DNA from: Galerina marginata
Taxonomy: Eukaryota > Basidiomycota > Agaricomycetes > Agaricales > Galerinaceae
Assembly: GCA_023014335.1 (NCBI GenBank)
Contig: JAECYW010000021.1
Coordinates: 434,001 to 498,000, forward strand
DNA length: 64,000 nt
Direction: 5' to 3'
Shown here: positions 35,069-46,945 of the stretch, piece after piece
Layout: each line of letters opens with the position of its first letter
How positions within the stretch are numbered: position 1 is the stretch's first letter
Program-made: the position numbers and the translations under genes
Notes under the pieces: model-generated
The model's input: the letters and a program-made list of their open reading frames with translations, nothing else
Databases searched by the model: none
Told to the model about the DNA's origin: nothing

Positions 35069-36010
35069 ATGTCCGGCACAGGAGCTCGCGAGAATGTCTT
35101 TGCGACGCGAATGGCGCTCACCAATACCAAATTGCGCTTAAAGGGAGCGCAGACAGGGCACTCGTTACTTGCTAAGAAGCGAGATGCATTGACGACGAGA
35201 TTCCGTGCGATCTTGAAGAAGGTAGATGAGGTACATCTTACCCTTTCCGAGATGCCTCCGCCGTTTTTGATCAGTTCAGCATTAGGCAAAGAGGAAGATG
35301 GGTAGAGTGATGCAGCTGGCTTCTTTCTCGATGGCTGAGGTCACATATGCTACTGGGGACATCGCATATCTTGTCCAAGAACAAGCGAAACTGGCGACTT
35401 TCCGAGTGAAAGCAAAGCAGGAAAACGTGTCCGGAGTGGTCCTTCCTGCATTCGAAGTCGATCGCGTGTCTGGTTCAGGTGCGCTCACTCCAACGAACAT
35501 GATAATCTGCAGTCTAACACTATCCCGCAGATTTTAACCTCACAGGTCTAGGAAGAGGCGGTCAGCAGATTATGAAAGCAAAGGAAGTTTATGCGAAGGC
35601 GATCGAGACCCTGGTCGAACTCGCGTCGTTACAGACAGCTTTCACTATCTTGGATGAGGTCATTCGTGCAACCAACCGACGAGTAAACGCCATCGAACAT
35701 GTTGTTATGCCTCGGTTGGAGAACACCATCAAATATATCATGAGTGAACTTGATGAAATGGATCGAGAGGAATTCTTCAGGTTCGTCTGTTTCTGCATGT
35801 CGATAAACATGACGCTTTACAGCGAGAACCAATTTTAGATTGAAGAAGGTTCAAGGCAAGAAGAAACGAGATACTGCTGCTCGTGAAGCTGCTCAAATCG
35901 AACAAGAACAAGCTCATGCCCCGACTGCTGTTGACAAAACATTGGGCGTCGAGGGAGATGAGACCTCTGTAGATCTGCTGAGTAACAAGGACGAAGATGT
36001 TATCTTTTAG
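35069..36010 (+). CDS. VMA8: V-type ATPase subunit D (VMA8)
   Basis: Subunit D is the central rotor shaft of the vacuolar proton pump and couples ATP hydrolysis in V1 to proton flow in V0. ATG 35069 gives [20 protein letters not shown], then [20 protein letters not shown] and [12 protein letters not shown], the N-terminal helix. After short introns the segments [33 protein letters not shown] and [20 protein letters not shown] follow. The C-terminal helix is [20 protein letters not shown] and [20 protein letters not shown]. The tail ends DVIF at the stop 36010. All parts fit the family. The small tRNA upstream on the other strand may affect its promoter. Confidence 0.95.
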
Positions 36011-36249
36011 TGTTTGCTTTGTTTTCATTCTGCGTATCGCTCTGTGTTATGGATTTTTGCAAGCTCTTACAATACACCCCATATTTCGCAGTTCTGGACT
36101 TCTTAATATGAAACTATGAAATAAAATGCTGTTTGCATATGAAAGCGATCTCGGGGACATGTGGCATATAGCAAGAATAGTATGCGTAAGTGCATGGGCT
36201 GATTTTGAGTGAGAGGCGGCAAGACCACATGCAGATTGACCAGGATCGA

Positions 36250-36969
36250 TTACTAGTAGAACCGTCAGAGAATCGTCGATGAAATGAAATACAGCACGCA
36301 CATCAACCATCTCGACATCAGCGGCCACTTTCTTTCGGTCCTTCCTCTCTAAGATCGCCCGTCTAAAACGGTAACAGTAAGACATTGTTGTAGATTGCTT
36401 GCTGAAATACGTACCTGTCAGTGTCCAGCTTGATGGTGGTGATGACGACGTTGCTTGGGTGGATGCCAATGGGTGCGGTGGAACCATTTGATTTATCGCG
36501 TTGCACACGCTCAACGTGGATAACCCATTTCTTGCGGTAAACTTGTGTCACTTTCCCCTCACGCCCTTTGTACTTTCCTCGAACGATGCGGACTTCGTCG
36601 TCCTTGCGAATTGGCAGGGAACGGCACTGTTTAGGATAGTTGAGTAAAATCCCGTATTCAAGGCATTCATAATCCTGACATTGTGTTTTCCGCGAAGTTC
36701 CTTCGAGAGGGCCGAGGACATAATTTTGCGGCGGATGGAGGAGGGGGCTGCAAAGTGGGCTTTGCGCGACTTGCGCCGTGAGGAAGAGACGTCTGCAATT
36801 ACACAGCGTGCAAGAAGTTAGAATATTGTCCTGATGTGCAAACCGTCATCCAAAAGTCTAGAAACCATCCAGCCCAAATCTTCGTGAAAATAGATCCAAC
36901 CACTCTGACGTGCTGCATAGGTTCAAGGGAGACGAATTCCAGACGATACGCACCGGCGTTGAACTTCAT
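36250..36969 (-). CDS. RPL26: 60S ribosomal protein L26 (uL24)
   Basis: This is uL24, a component of the large cytosolic ribosomal subunit near the exit tunnel. The first exon MKFNA (ending 36954) is short, as in other fungi. It is spliced to [38 protein letters not shown] and, after a further intron, [20 protein letters not shown]. The KOW-type segment [20 protein letters not shown] and [20 protein letters not shown] follow. The end reads [20 protein letters not shown]. Directly after GAT there is a GTGCGT donor and a 49-nt intron ending CTACTAG, followed at once by TAA (36252-36250), so the stop opens the last exon. Reading through instead would add a long tail atypical for the family. It is divergent with FRG1. 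Confidence 0.93.
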
Positions 36970-37152
36970 TTTGACGGAGGGGTGTCTTGAGGTCGGCGGT
37001 GACGATGAGGGAGGACTTTCGGTGAGGATCCTTGGGAAGGGTTTCCCACGGTCAATTGAGCTGTCATGTGACAGGTGCCTCTCCAACTTGACTCTGGACT
37101 CTGGAGTCTCCGTCAATCCCCCTCTGAGCTCTCTACCACTTCTTACCAGCTA

Positions 37153-38170
37153 ATGTCAGACAAAATTCGCTCTACAAAGCTGAAATTTAAAGGCGAGAAA
37201 ACAAAAAAGAAAAGGAAAAGAGAGCTTGGAGAAGATGACGGAGTCAGAGGCAGCAGCAAACGGAAACTAGACGACAAGGATCCTGAAACATGGGTCCTAC
37301 CAGAGAGCGTTAACGAATTGCGTGGACCTACATTTGTTGTTCACCCCTCTGATCCCTCTGCAATATCCATTAATTATAATTCTACCACAAACCGTATTGC
37401 TCTCCAACCCATCGACAAAGATAAATCAGAGGAGGAGCCTATTAGTTTGCTTGACCGAACACCAACGGACGTATCACAAGTCTGGGTTACAACTCGTATA
37501 GCAGGTTCATCTACTATCAACTTGCGCACGGGAACCGGCGAAGGAAAGTTCCTGTCCTGTGATGCCCATGGCCTGGTCTCTGCGGATCGCGACGCTCGTG
37601 GTCCTCAAGAGGAGTGGACTCCCGTAGTCATGCCTGACGGCATGGTCGCTTTCATGAATGTTTACGAAAAATACCTTGGCGTCGACGAAGCCGCTGGTGG
37701 CACTCTTCAATTACGGGGTGATAGTGAAGAAGTCGGCTTTGCAGAGCGATTTTGGGTCAAAATTCAATACAAGTATAAAAAGGAGGCACATGAGGAGGAA
37801 AAGAAGAAGAAAGATGGATTAACTGCGCCTCCGGGGATCGACGAAACCAGCACTAAGTAAGTTTTCAACACCTCCCACCATCCCATATAACTCATTCGTC
37901 TCTACATTCCTTGACAGCCATGTACATCAGGCTTGGGGCGCTGGCCGCTCAGTTGTGTCCACAGAGGACAAGAAGGAGGTACGTCAGCTTATCATATCAC
38001 TCCTTGAAGAATGTAAATCTGACCTTCATCAGCTGAAACAAGCGCGAAAGGAAGGTCGTTTAGCTGAGGCTATGCTTGACCGTCGGGCGAAGTTGAAGAG
38101 GTTCGTCGCTGTCCATCTGTCGACCTTACTTCCAGATAGCTCATATCATTGCAGCGATCGATTTTGTTAA
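37153..38170 (+). CDS. FRG1: FRG1-like actin-bundling/RNA-processing protein
   Basis: FRG1-family proteins are nuclear/nucleolar and are tied to pre-mRNA processing and actin bundling. ATG 37153 gives MSDKIRSTKLKFKGEKTKKK with a basic NLS-like run KKRKRELGEDDG. The body has ELRGPTFVVHPSDPSAISIN, VWVTTRIAGSSTINLRTGTG and KFLSCDAHGLVSADRDARGP. It continues QEEWTPVVMPDGMVAFMNVY and EKYLGVDEAAGGTLQLRGDS, the fascin-like fold. The C-terminus is helical, TEDKKEVRQLIISLLEECKS, and ends AKLKSDRFC after an intron at 38115-38154. The stop is at 38170. It is divergent with uL24 (183 bp). Confidence 0.92.
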
Positions 38171-38516
38171 TTTCTTGATATCCTTATAAATATTAGGGCT
38201 TGCCTCTTTATCAGCAATTACGTCCGTGACTTGTATTCTACTCAGCGGAATCTCATAATATTGATTAGATTTACAAAAAAACTTGTCAAAATTCAAACAA
38301 TGTGCCATGGATTTTGCCTCCTTCCGTCAAAATAGTCGGGTTGCCGTAATGCGTGCATGACTTCGGGCAATTCGTTAAACAAAGAAAAGCTTATCACTTC
38401 CCAGGACAACTTTAATTCTGGAGTACAACCGGTGAAAAAGCGGATTGTTGAACCCGTTTATTCACTCGATTCCAGGCATATATTTCTCCATTAGCAAGCC
38501 CTCCAACGTTTTTGAG
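38171..38516. other. Upstream region of the SAM-like gene
   Basis: AT-rich spacer. A short frame from ATG 38358 could be an earlier exon of the next gene, but its donors do not match in phase. Nothing else was recognised. Confidence 0.4.
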
Positions 38517-40623
38517 ATGAAAATTCAAAAGCCCAAAGTAAAACATTTCAGAACTCTATCAAACCTTCATGATGCTATGAAGTCAACTCATTCCACACTC
38601 AAGTCCTTTCAGCGATTCAAGGTAATTTTTCAGCTTTCCATAGCCTGGGCGTTTTTCTCTGGACTCACTCATCGCAATATGTACCACAGACAAACGCAAG
38701 GTTATCCATGAAATTGCTAGATGTGAAGAAAACGAAATCTGCCCAGCCCGTTCAAGACTGGAGGAAATTTGTTGATGAGGTACGTGGGTGAATGTTCTCT
38801 GCCTTCCAATTTATGTGGTATCGTTCCACGTCTAGATGCTCGTGGCTGAGCCGAAGCTTCGTCGTTATGAAGACAGCTGGCCACTCGAAGCGTATTTCAT
38901 GTCATTTTCTCGGCATGCAAGGAGTAGGGTTAAACAACAACGGGAGGAGTCACCTGGAGTGGAATTTGTAACACTACCCAATGGCTTGGGGGCGGTAGAT
39001 GGCACTGACCAGTAAGCACGGGTAGAGGTTTTATGCTCTCCTTTTTAAAAATTGATTATTTGCACAACAGCGAGGACAACTCCCAAACACACCAATGTGT
39101 CTCGCCGAATACTCCAAGGACGCCATGTCATGGGTAAGATCCTGCAGTTTACTCGTAGAAAGGCCTCTACGTATTGAAGTCCAACTGCTTGTAGTTTTTT
39201 TATTTCGACTGGTCTGCGTATGCAGCGGCGTTCTACACTCTCCCAGTCAACTCAGGTGGTTTCCCTTCCAAATAGCAACTCTTCCTCAACCCAACCCCAT
39301 CCAGCGTCCTTTCGTCCATCAGCATCCAAAGTGACAATTTCAGCTCCAGTTCACCATCCAGGCAGCACCAATCCCGTGGCGACAGAGGTCCCTCCGATCG
39401 GAAACGCGTCTACACCTATTGTATCGTCATGCGCCTTCTGCGAGCCATCCGAAATGGTTGACGCGTTCTACAATTCAAGACTACGCGACTTTCTGGGAGA
39501 CGATGCTTTTCTACGAACTTTGGCATCCGTAGGAGTGTGTTTTGATCAACACCTAGACATTCTGCTTCGCTTTGATTCTTCTCGCAGGGAGCAGTTTTTC
39601 GACGGTATTCCCTTAGAAGTGATGGACGCCTTAACCAAGTTTCGACTCCTCAAGCATTTCGGGAACAATTCGACAGTGGATCAGAGGGAGAAAGATGTTG
39701 GCAAGGCCCTGTGGATCCCTTACATTCCTCGATCACCAGCAGATGTGGAAAAAGAACTGATAAACGCCGATAGTCTAGGATTTGAGTCGAAATTCAGGGA
39801 AGCAATATATTTAACGGAGGACAGCCACGACTTTCCTGATCTCCTGGTGTGTATTAAATTATCTCAGTTATTGCATGGGTTCGTCCTGACCTCAGATGTT
39901 TTCAGGAAACTATGCGTATAAGGTCAAATGATTACTTGCATATTTATCACCCCAACGCCGAACAGCTCAGAGAAGCAATCTTTACGGTACACATTCCTTA
40001 AGTCACTCCATTCATGCCTTGTAATGGTTTCGTTTTACCAAGGTGTTAGAGAGTAATCCCCGATTATTTGGGAAATATGAAAATTTCTGGCCCATTAGAA
40101 TCTATTTGAAGCGTCGGAAGCTTAACGTTCGACAGTCTGTAAAATTCTCAGACGAGGAAGAGGAAGAGGTTTTCGCCTCAGCTTTTGTAGGTCATTTTCA
40201 GTCCTTCCTTGTTGAAATTTTGTTAACATTCGCCACAAGACGGATGCGGCTCGTTGCCCTGCTGACAGACTGCTGAGTCTTCAAAGGGAAACAGGCGTTC
40301 GGGTACATCGAAAGAGTTCAGTACTGGCGACTCAACCGCCTGTCAGGATTATGCAATTCAACCTGGAGCAAGTCCCATGCAAGTTACACCTTCCAGTCAA
40401 CACCTCTCATGCTCCACCCAGACTAAGAGCGCATCTCCATCAACATGGACTGGGCGAGCTTCTTCCTGCTCTGGTTTCCGTTGGCATTAATACGGATGAC
40501 AGATTTTTTGACTTCTGCCAGATGAGCGACCAGGAGAGGGCTAAACTATTGGAACTGGGAAAGCTTAATAAGTTTCAGCATTTCCAGCAATTTTTATTGA
40601 AGGTTGCTTTCTTGGACAATTAA
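38517..40623 (+). CDS. Hypothetical protein with two SAM-like modules
   Basis: I do not recognise a named family. I chose ATG 38517 (MKIQKPKVKHFRTLSNLHDA) because it is in frame with the following exons. The N-terminal half reads RLSMKLLDVKKTKSAQPVQD, FVDEMLVAEPKLRRYEDSWP and LEAYFMSFSRHARSRVKQQR. A Ser/Pro-rich linker follows (39230-39430). Then two similar helical modules appear: LRDFLGDDAFLRTLASVGVC plus REQFFDGIPLEVMDALTKFR, and at the end LRAHLHQHGLGELLPALVSV plus DQERAKLLELGKLNKFQHFQ. Both have the L..L...G....L..L..VGI pattern of SAM-type interaction domains. The two are split by RSNDYLHIYHPNAEQLREAI and an acidic KFSDEEEEEVF stretch. The stop is at 40623, convergent with Ran. The exon just before 39226 has unresolved phase. 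A protein-interaction role is inferred. Confidence 0.7.
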
Positions 40624-40909
40624 ATTCTTGATCAGCTCTTTAGTATTTTTCTTGATCCTCTTTCTTGGCCCATAATTTTTGAGCCACACCATTGAGCAGT
40701 GTTTCGAGCCATATGACCATAATCTTGTAACATATTATCAACCAACACCGCCCTGGACTTCCATTCAAAATGATTTGTATTCGTAATTTCATCTAAGCTG
40801 AGAAGATAAGGAAAGTAAAAACACAAGCGCTGATGTCGTCTTCCCAATGTATGTATGTACTACATGGCGCGGATTGGGATTGATTAGGAATTGCACACAA
40901 AATAAGGAT

Positions 40910-42038
40910 CTAGAGATCTTCGTCGTCCTCAGGGAGAGGAACTTGCTCAGCCTACAGAGCGGATAAGGAACGTCGGTAATCAGAATTGAAGAGAAATAAC
41001 AAACCTTCTTCAACTCCAGTTCATATTGTGCCATCAGGTTTTGATCGACAGCAACCTCGGCGGGAGCCAAAGCTGGGGCGGCGACGAATTCCAAAGTTGG
41101 GTTTCTGTTGATGACGGTGATCAGAATGTGAGAAAAACAACATATTGTGATCACTTACCCGACAAGCTTTCTTGCAAGCCACAGGAAAGGTTTCTCAAAG
41201 TTGTAGTTGGACTTCGCCGAGATCTCGAAGTATTGGAGGTTTTTCTTTCGGTGGAAAGTCACGGCACCGGTCTTTACTTTACGCTCCTGGATAATGGGAT
41301 CAATAACGCATCGGACACTGATATTGGGAGATATCCTCTGACCTTGATGTCAACCTTGTTTCCGCAAAGCACGATGGGGATGTTTTCGCAGACACGTTCG
41401 AGGTCACGATGCCAGTTGGGGACGTTTTTGTAGGTGATGCGCGAGGTGACGTCGAACATGATGATACCGCACTGGCCTTGGATGTAGTATCCATCCCGGA
41501 GACCACCAAACTTCTCCTGACCAGCAGTATCCCACACGTTGAAGCAGATTGTGCCAAAGTTGGTGGAGAATTGCAAAGGGTGGACCTCAACACCCAGAGT
41601 GGCTGATCCAGAAAATGGGCGATCAGACCGTTGAACAGCGCGTCGAAATCGCCGATGCGCGACTCTGAACGCGATTGAAAGCAGCTACAACATACCAATG
41701 TATTTCTTTTCGAATTCGCCAGTCAAGTGGCGCTGAGAGATGGGGGAGATCAGCACGCGATCTTTGAACACAAAGAAACGTGCCAACTGCTGACCTTGAC
41801 GAAAGTGGTTTTGCCAGTTCCTCCATCACCGACTGCATCCCAGCAGCACAGATCGAGCACAATATGGACAATAGAAAGTGGGTTGAGGGATCGAGGAGCG
41901 ACGATGAAGGCGATTGGAACATCGATTAAGGAAAAGTCGAAGGATCGAATTAGACGCCAAAATATCTTGAAATATTGCAAATAACGACGTACCGAGGACG
42001 AGCTTGAATGTAGGGATTACGTTTTGCTGGTCAGCCAT
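40910..42038 (-). CDS. Ran GTPase (GSP1/Spi1)
   Basis: Ran is the small GTPase that drives nucleocytoplasmic transport and spindle and nuclear envelope assembly. Exon 1 is [15 protein letters not shown] from 42038, then the P loop [13 protein letters not shown]. The switch I region is [20 protein letters not shown], and switch II is [56 protein letters not shown] (the NKVD guanine motif) and [20 protein letters not shown] (the SAK motif) follow. The acidic C-terminus ends DEDL at 40910, as in Ran. It has many small introns, one after the first 15 codons. The start faces the DHA2 transporter, 1.18 kb away. Confidence 0.97.
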
Positions 42039-43217
42039 GCTGTGTGAGTGAGGATGAAGGAATAAATGAGAAGGTCAGAAGATGAGGGTTGGAGGCAATG
42101 AAAGAAAATCCTGAGTCAGATAAAGTTTGGAACGAAAAAGGCGATTCCCGAAACAGAAAGAAAAACGGCCCCGCCAGATAATCCTTTTATTACGCCAACT
42201 GATTCACTATCGCTCATATCGACACAACCACCTCCTTATAAGCCTGCTGTTACTTTCTTTATACATGACTCTGTGGTTTTATATTCCTGGCGGCGTCGGC
42301 TGGCCATCGGGGCTTGTATTCTGGATTTGGACGAATTCGTCCTGCGCTCGGCTCGGATGAAGATGCTGCAGCCCTCGGTGGCCCGCACAGGAGCTCTATC
42401 CTTGAAGTTTCCCAACTGTCTATGGTGCTGAATTGCCTGTCTTTCCACTGTGGGTCTCTTGGCGAATTTCAAGCACTTGCCTATATATTCGAACAATACC
42501 TGCTGAAGGTATGACGCCGGAAAACTATTGCTGGGAGCTTGATACAGTTCCACGTCGGCTCTTCGTGGCTCGATGTACATTTGGCAAGATGAGAAAAATT
42601 CTTAACTCATTGTGTCATTCACTGGTCGACAAGTCATTTATTGGAGTTGCGTATGCCCGTGGCATAAGGAATTTTCCCCGTATGAAGGTCTTTCGGTTAG
42701 AAATTATCCGTCCTGCGCTTTGATGTGCGATGCGCAGGCGCAAGTATTTTTGTCACTGATTGAAGAGATAGTGATCATCACCGGAAATTATGCCGGCGGC
42801 CGGCATCGAGCGCGCGCACCTCAAAATTCAAATTGGAAACGAACCTTCTGCAAATCCTTCTTGTTCAGCGTGCTCCAGTGCGTAGTCTTTAAGTTTTCAA
42901 GTAGTACATATGAAGCCGTATTTTGTTGCTGGGGGCTGCATCGCAGAATAAGCTATTTTTGAGGCAGGGTAACGCGTCCCCTCGGCAGACAGACAAAGGG
43001 GAAAGCAGCAAACCTGCAGGAACCATTCCTCCGGCATTTCGGCCAACATGAGGTCATCGGATGGACTCTATGCGTCCCATTATATGACCCATGCCAAAAA
43101 AAAAGTATGGACCTCCAAGGTACCACCCACGTTCTCAGCTACACCCAGGTCACAGGCTTGTGGGAGGGAGTCATAACCCAGGCTTTCCTATAATCTTCTT
43201 GCATTTCCCGCTCCCCC
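42039..43217. promoter_or_regulatory. Divergent upstream region of Ran and the DHA2 transporter
   Basis: About 1.2 kb carries no convincing gene. Short frames on both strands (42236-42580 minus, 42612-42962 plus) look like chance. A 17-bp near-perfect palindrome lies at 42790-42806. No RNA gene was seen. Confidence 0.5.
42790..42806. promoter_or_regulatory. GC palindrome, possible zinc-cluster factor site
   Basis: ATGCCGGCGGCCGGCAT is self-complementary except for its central base. It contains CGG and CCG half-sites of the type bound by fungal Zn2Cys6 regulators and lies about 410 bp before the transporter start. Binding is inference. Confidence 0.35.
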
Positions 43218-46200
43218 ATGTCCTCGACATCAGAGAAAGTCGAGTCGGCTCCCCAAGAGTCCCAGAAGGTGACCACCAAGGAAAAGGCACGTCCCGGTGC
43301 GTCATGGAAAACGGACGAGACGCATGTGTTGCCCAAAAACCGTCTTGGGATAGTACGTTACTTTTGCTCTGACGTCTGTTGCTCACCCTGACACGGCTAT
43401 TGTAGGTGTTTTTGGGTCTCATGGCTTCTGTCTTCTTGGCCGCTATTGACCAGGTTCGTCTTCTTTTGGCTGCAATCCTTCTTATCCTTGACTATCTGCA
43501 TAATCTAGACAATTGTCGCAACGGCACTGCCAACGATAGTCAGTCAGCTCGGTGGTGGGAACGATTACAGTTGGGTTGGAACGTACGTCGATCCAACGTG
43601 AGCCCTTTGATCACCGGTTGTACTAACGTTCTTGGCCTGTCTCTGTCTTCCAGCGCTTATCTATTGGCAGCCGCTAGGTGAGTCCTTGGAGGGATTCGTG
43701 CTCCGTCGGCTATGTTCCGCAAACTAACCACTCCATTACAGTCTCGCACCTCTATATGGAAAGCTCTCCGATCTCATCGGTAGAAAACCCATACTGTACG
43801 CCTCTATCGTGTTTTTCCTGGTGCGCTTTTTTTTCCGCAACAAATCTGCATTCGATCGTTAACACCCCACGTAGATCGGTTCGGCTCTTTGCGGCGCTGC
43901 GCAGAACATCGTAAGAACTGGTTTTTGCCAACGGTTCCGCCGGAGATTAATTGGGAAGTGTTATTTAGACATGGCTGGTCGTTTCAAGAGCTATTCAGGG
44001 TATTGGAGGTGGTGGTATCATGCAATTGGTTCGTGGAGCGTTCTATTCAATGATTTTGGAGGTTGACACAGAACTTCGATGGATAGGTTAATATCACGAT
44101 CAGCGATATCGTCCCGCTTCAAGAGTATGTTTCCGTATCTCTTTACAACGTGAACGAAGTCTGATTAAAAATATAGGCGAGGAAAATACGGTGGACTCAT
44201 CGGAGCTACTTGGGGTATCGCAAGTGTTGTAGGCCCTCTGCTTGGAGGAGTGAGTATCCTAGCCTTTCTCTTCTATGCGCTCCCCATTAACAGTCGATCT
44301 AGGTTCTTACCGACCACGTTTCATGGCGATGGTAAGCCCTCAAATTAGTTATCTCTCGTCGCCTTTTCACAGTCTGTTTCTACGCATTAGGTGTTTCTTC
44401 ATTAACTTGTAAGCTTGATCGGTGCTATTCCTTGCTAGGCAACTCTCTTACCCGATTTTCTCTAGGCCAACTGGCGGAGTTGCTGCTGCCATTTTGTTCT
44501 TCTTCCTCAATCTCAACCCTCACCAAGGACGAACCCTGAAGCAGCATGTCAATGACTTCGACTTTGTTGGTCTTTTCCTAATTGTTGGCGGCATCGTACT
44601 TTTGCTACTTGGTTTTAATGAAAGCGAAACATCATGTAAGCGCGGGTCGCTCCTTTGACGTCCGAGTTAGGCTAAACCCAAATGACTTTGCAGGGTCCTC
44701 TCGGGAGACGATTGCCCTCCTAGTAGTGGGCTGCGCTTGTTTGGTCGCTGGCGCGGTTAATGAAGCATACACCACCCGCTCGCCCATCGTTCCTCCTCGA
44801 CTGTTCAAGGTATTCATTTTGATCCTTGAAATGTTGGTTGTAATATTTATACGATCAAAATCAGACACGAACAACTGGCATCTTGCTTCTCACCACCTTT
44901 TTACATGGAGTTGTCTTCTTCGCAGCCGCCTATTACCTTCCTCTTTATTACCAAGTACTAGGCGCCTCTGCCACAAGGGCCGGAGTAGAGTGCGTACCTC
45001 AACCAGACTAGAATCTCAATTCCGAAACTAAACATCACCCGACAGAATGTTACCCTTCTCCCTGGGCTGTTCTCTATTTTCTGCGGTTTCTGGTGTCATC
45101 GTTTCTCGAACAGGACAATATCGACCAGTGATGTGGATCTCCTTCGTGATCTTCGCTATCGGAATGGGCTTGATGATTATGCTTGATGGTCATTCGTCAA
45201 CGTGCGCGCTTTTTTGCTATCTGCTAAATTGATAACTATATCGTTTATTGTTTAGCGCTGTGAAGGTCGTGTACCCTCTCGTCGCATCCATTGGCGTGGG
45301 TTGCCTATTCCAGGTACGTCAGCGCTTATTTGTGAGCAGATATGAAGGACTCTATTTGACTCGGACCGCAGACGCCTCTGATCGGGCTCCAAGCGGCGAT
45401 GCCGATCAAGGACATGGCGACTAGTACCGCCACGTTTGGGTTCCTTCGGTGTGTTAATATCGTCTTATTAAGATCGTAGTCAGCAGAAGCTGATACTGGC
45501 GCCTCAGTGTTATCGGAGCAACTGTCGGCATTTCTATTGGACAAGCTATCTACACGAGTGTATGTCCCCTTTATTTGCTTTTTGAAAGGCGCGAAGCCAA
45601 TAATAACTGGCTTGTGTTTAGGTTCTGCGAAAGAAGATAGCGCGCATACCCAATGTGGGCTTCGATACCTCACCGGCCGCCCTCAGCCAGAGCGTCCACA
45701 GGCTTAAACTTATACCCGTGAGTGTGTCATCAACGGCATCCGGCCCCTGTTGTGGCTGGGCGCCTATCTGTGGGCGAATGGATGAACCGAATTCAATTAA
45801 CAGGACCCTGTCACGCGAACCGCAGTGATTAACGCGTACGCCAAGTCGATCAGCAGCATTTGGCTGGTTATGACGCCCATCGTCGGCGCTTGTTTTATCA
45901 TGGGTGAGTTTTTGGCCTTCAACAAGTGGGTGGAGAAATGTTGGCAGTTGAGATGATCTGCTGTGATGAACTCTTTTCTTGATCGCGCGCTTCTTTTGTT
46001 GACGTTTGAATGGTCGCTGATTGGACTATCTGCTTCTTTGTTCCGCACATCAGTTTTGTTCCTTCGGAACTACACGCTTAAGCGCACGGTTGTGCATGCT
46101 GAAGAGAAGGACAAGGCTGCTGAGGCGGATGTGGAGAAGGGACCGGTAGAGGAAGATGTCGCTACTCAAGCTGATAGCGAGAAGAACGAGAAGGCGCTTG

Positions 46201-46313
46201 AGCGCGATTCGATGGTGACGGAGGAGAAAAAGGGTGAGATGGACGATGTCACTGTTAGGCCGACAACTAGCTCGGCCGAATCGAAAACTGGAAGCAACAA
46301 GGAAGAAGTATGA
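43218..46313 (+). CDS. MFS multidrug transporter, DHA2 family (14 TM)
   Basis: This is a proton-coupled drug-efflux permease. ATG 43218 gives a charged N-terminus ([16 protein letters not shown]..). TM1 is [16 protein letters not shown], spliced to [19 protein letters not shown]. The sugar-transport type motif is [20 protein letters not shown] and the DHA2-specific motif is [20 protein letters not shown] followed by [11 protein letters not shown]. Later helices are [58 protein letters not shown] and [20 protein letters not shown]. The gene is cut by more than ten short introns. The cytosolic tail is long and Lys/Glu-rich ([20 protein letters not shown]) and ends KEEV at 46313. Substrate cannot be told from the sequence; DHA2 members export fungal metabolites or toxic compounds. 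Confidence 0.92.
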
Positions 46314-46945
46314 TCCAAATTAGCAAAGGATTTTTTGGTATCTGGGTGTGGGATAAGCCCACAAAGTTACTTACGAATTTTTCACGAAAGGGCACTAATT
46401 TTATATGTATAGCATAGTACTATGCTAGATATTCCCCGTACGCACTATTTACCCGCGATGTTTTATAGATATCCCGACTCTTTTTTATTCTGTTTCGGAA
46501 AATGATGCATCTTAGATGGCCATGGGAGATATAGTACAGATAAGTAGCTGACCCCTCAGAAAAATTGCTTCAAGGTAGCATTAGTAGCATTAGCACGCGT
46601 TAGAGGCGTGCAGGAAAATGATTGACGTGCACGATGCAGGCATCTATTTTGCGACTGGGTTGGTGGTCAGTTGACCTGGAATTTGACTGCTTGACTGGAA
46701 GTTAGGGGGGTAGGTGAGATAAGAATATGGGACCCAGGAATAGGAGGACTTGGCTGGTGTGCTGTCGTGGTCTATGAGGAGAGTCTTGGACTCGGAATGG
46801 AGAGGCAATTAAATGATTAATTGGGGATGCGCCTAGTCGGTTGAGCGTCTATGGAAAGAGGAGCGTCTACAAGTGCGGGTGAAAGCACGTGCCGGGTGAA
46901 TAGCAAGCGTCGGAGTGCGGTCAGTTCTTTCTCTCGTCCCACACA
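46314..46945. other. Intergenic between transporter and GID4
   Basis: The stretch holds the transporter 3' flank and the GID4 upstream region. Short G-rich runs occur at 46700-46760. No gene, tRNA or repeat was recognised. Confidence 0.5.

Noticed and set aside
36047..36250. Read-through C-terminal extension of uL24
   Set aside because: Such a tail is atypical for the family, and a canonical 49-nt intron gives a stop at the expected place.
42236..42962. Small genes between Ran and the transporter
   Set aside because: Frames are short, overlap on both strands, and show no motif or splice support.
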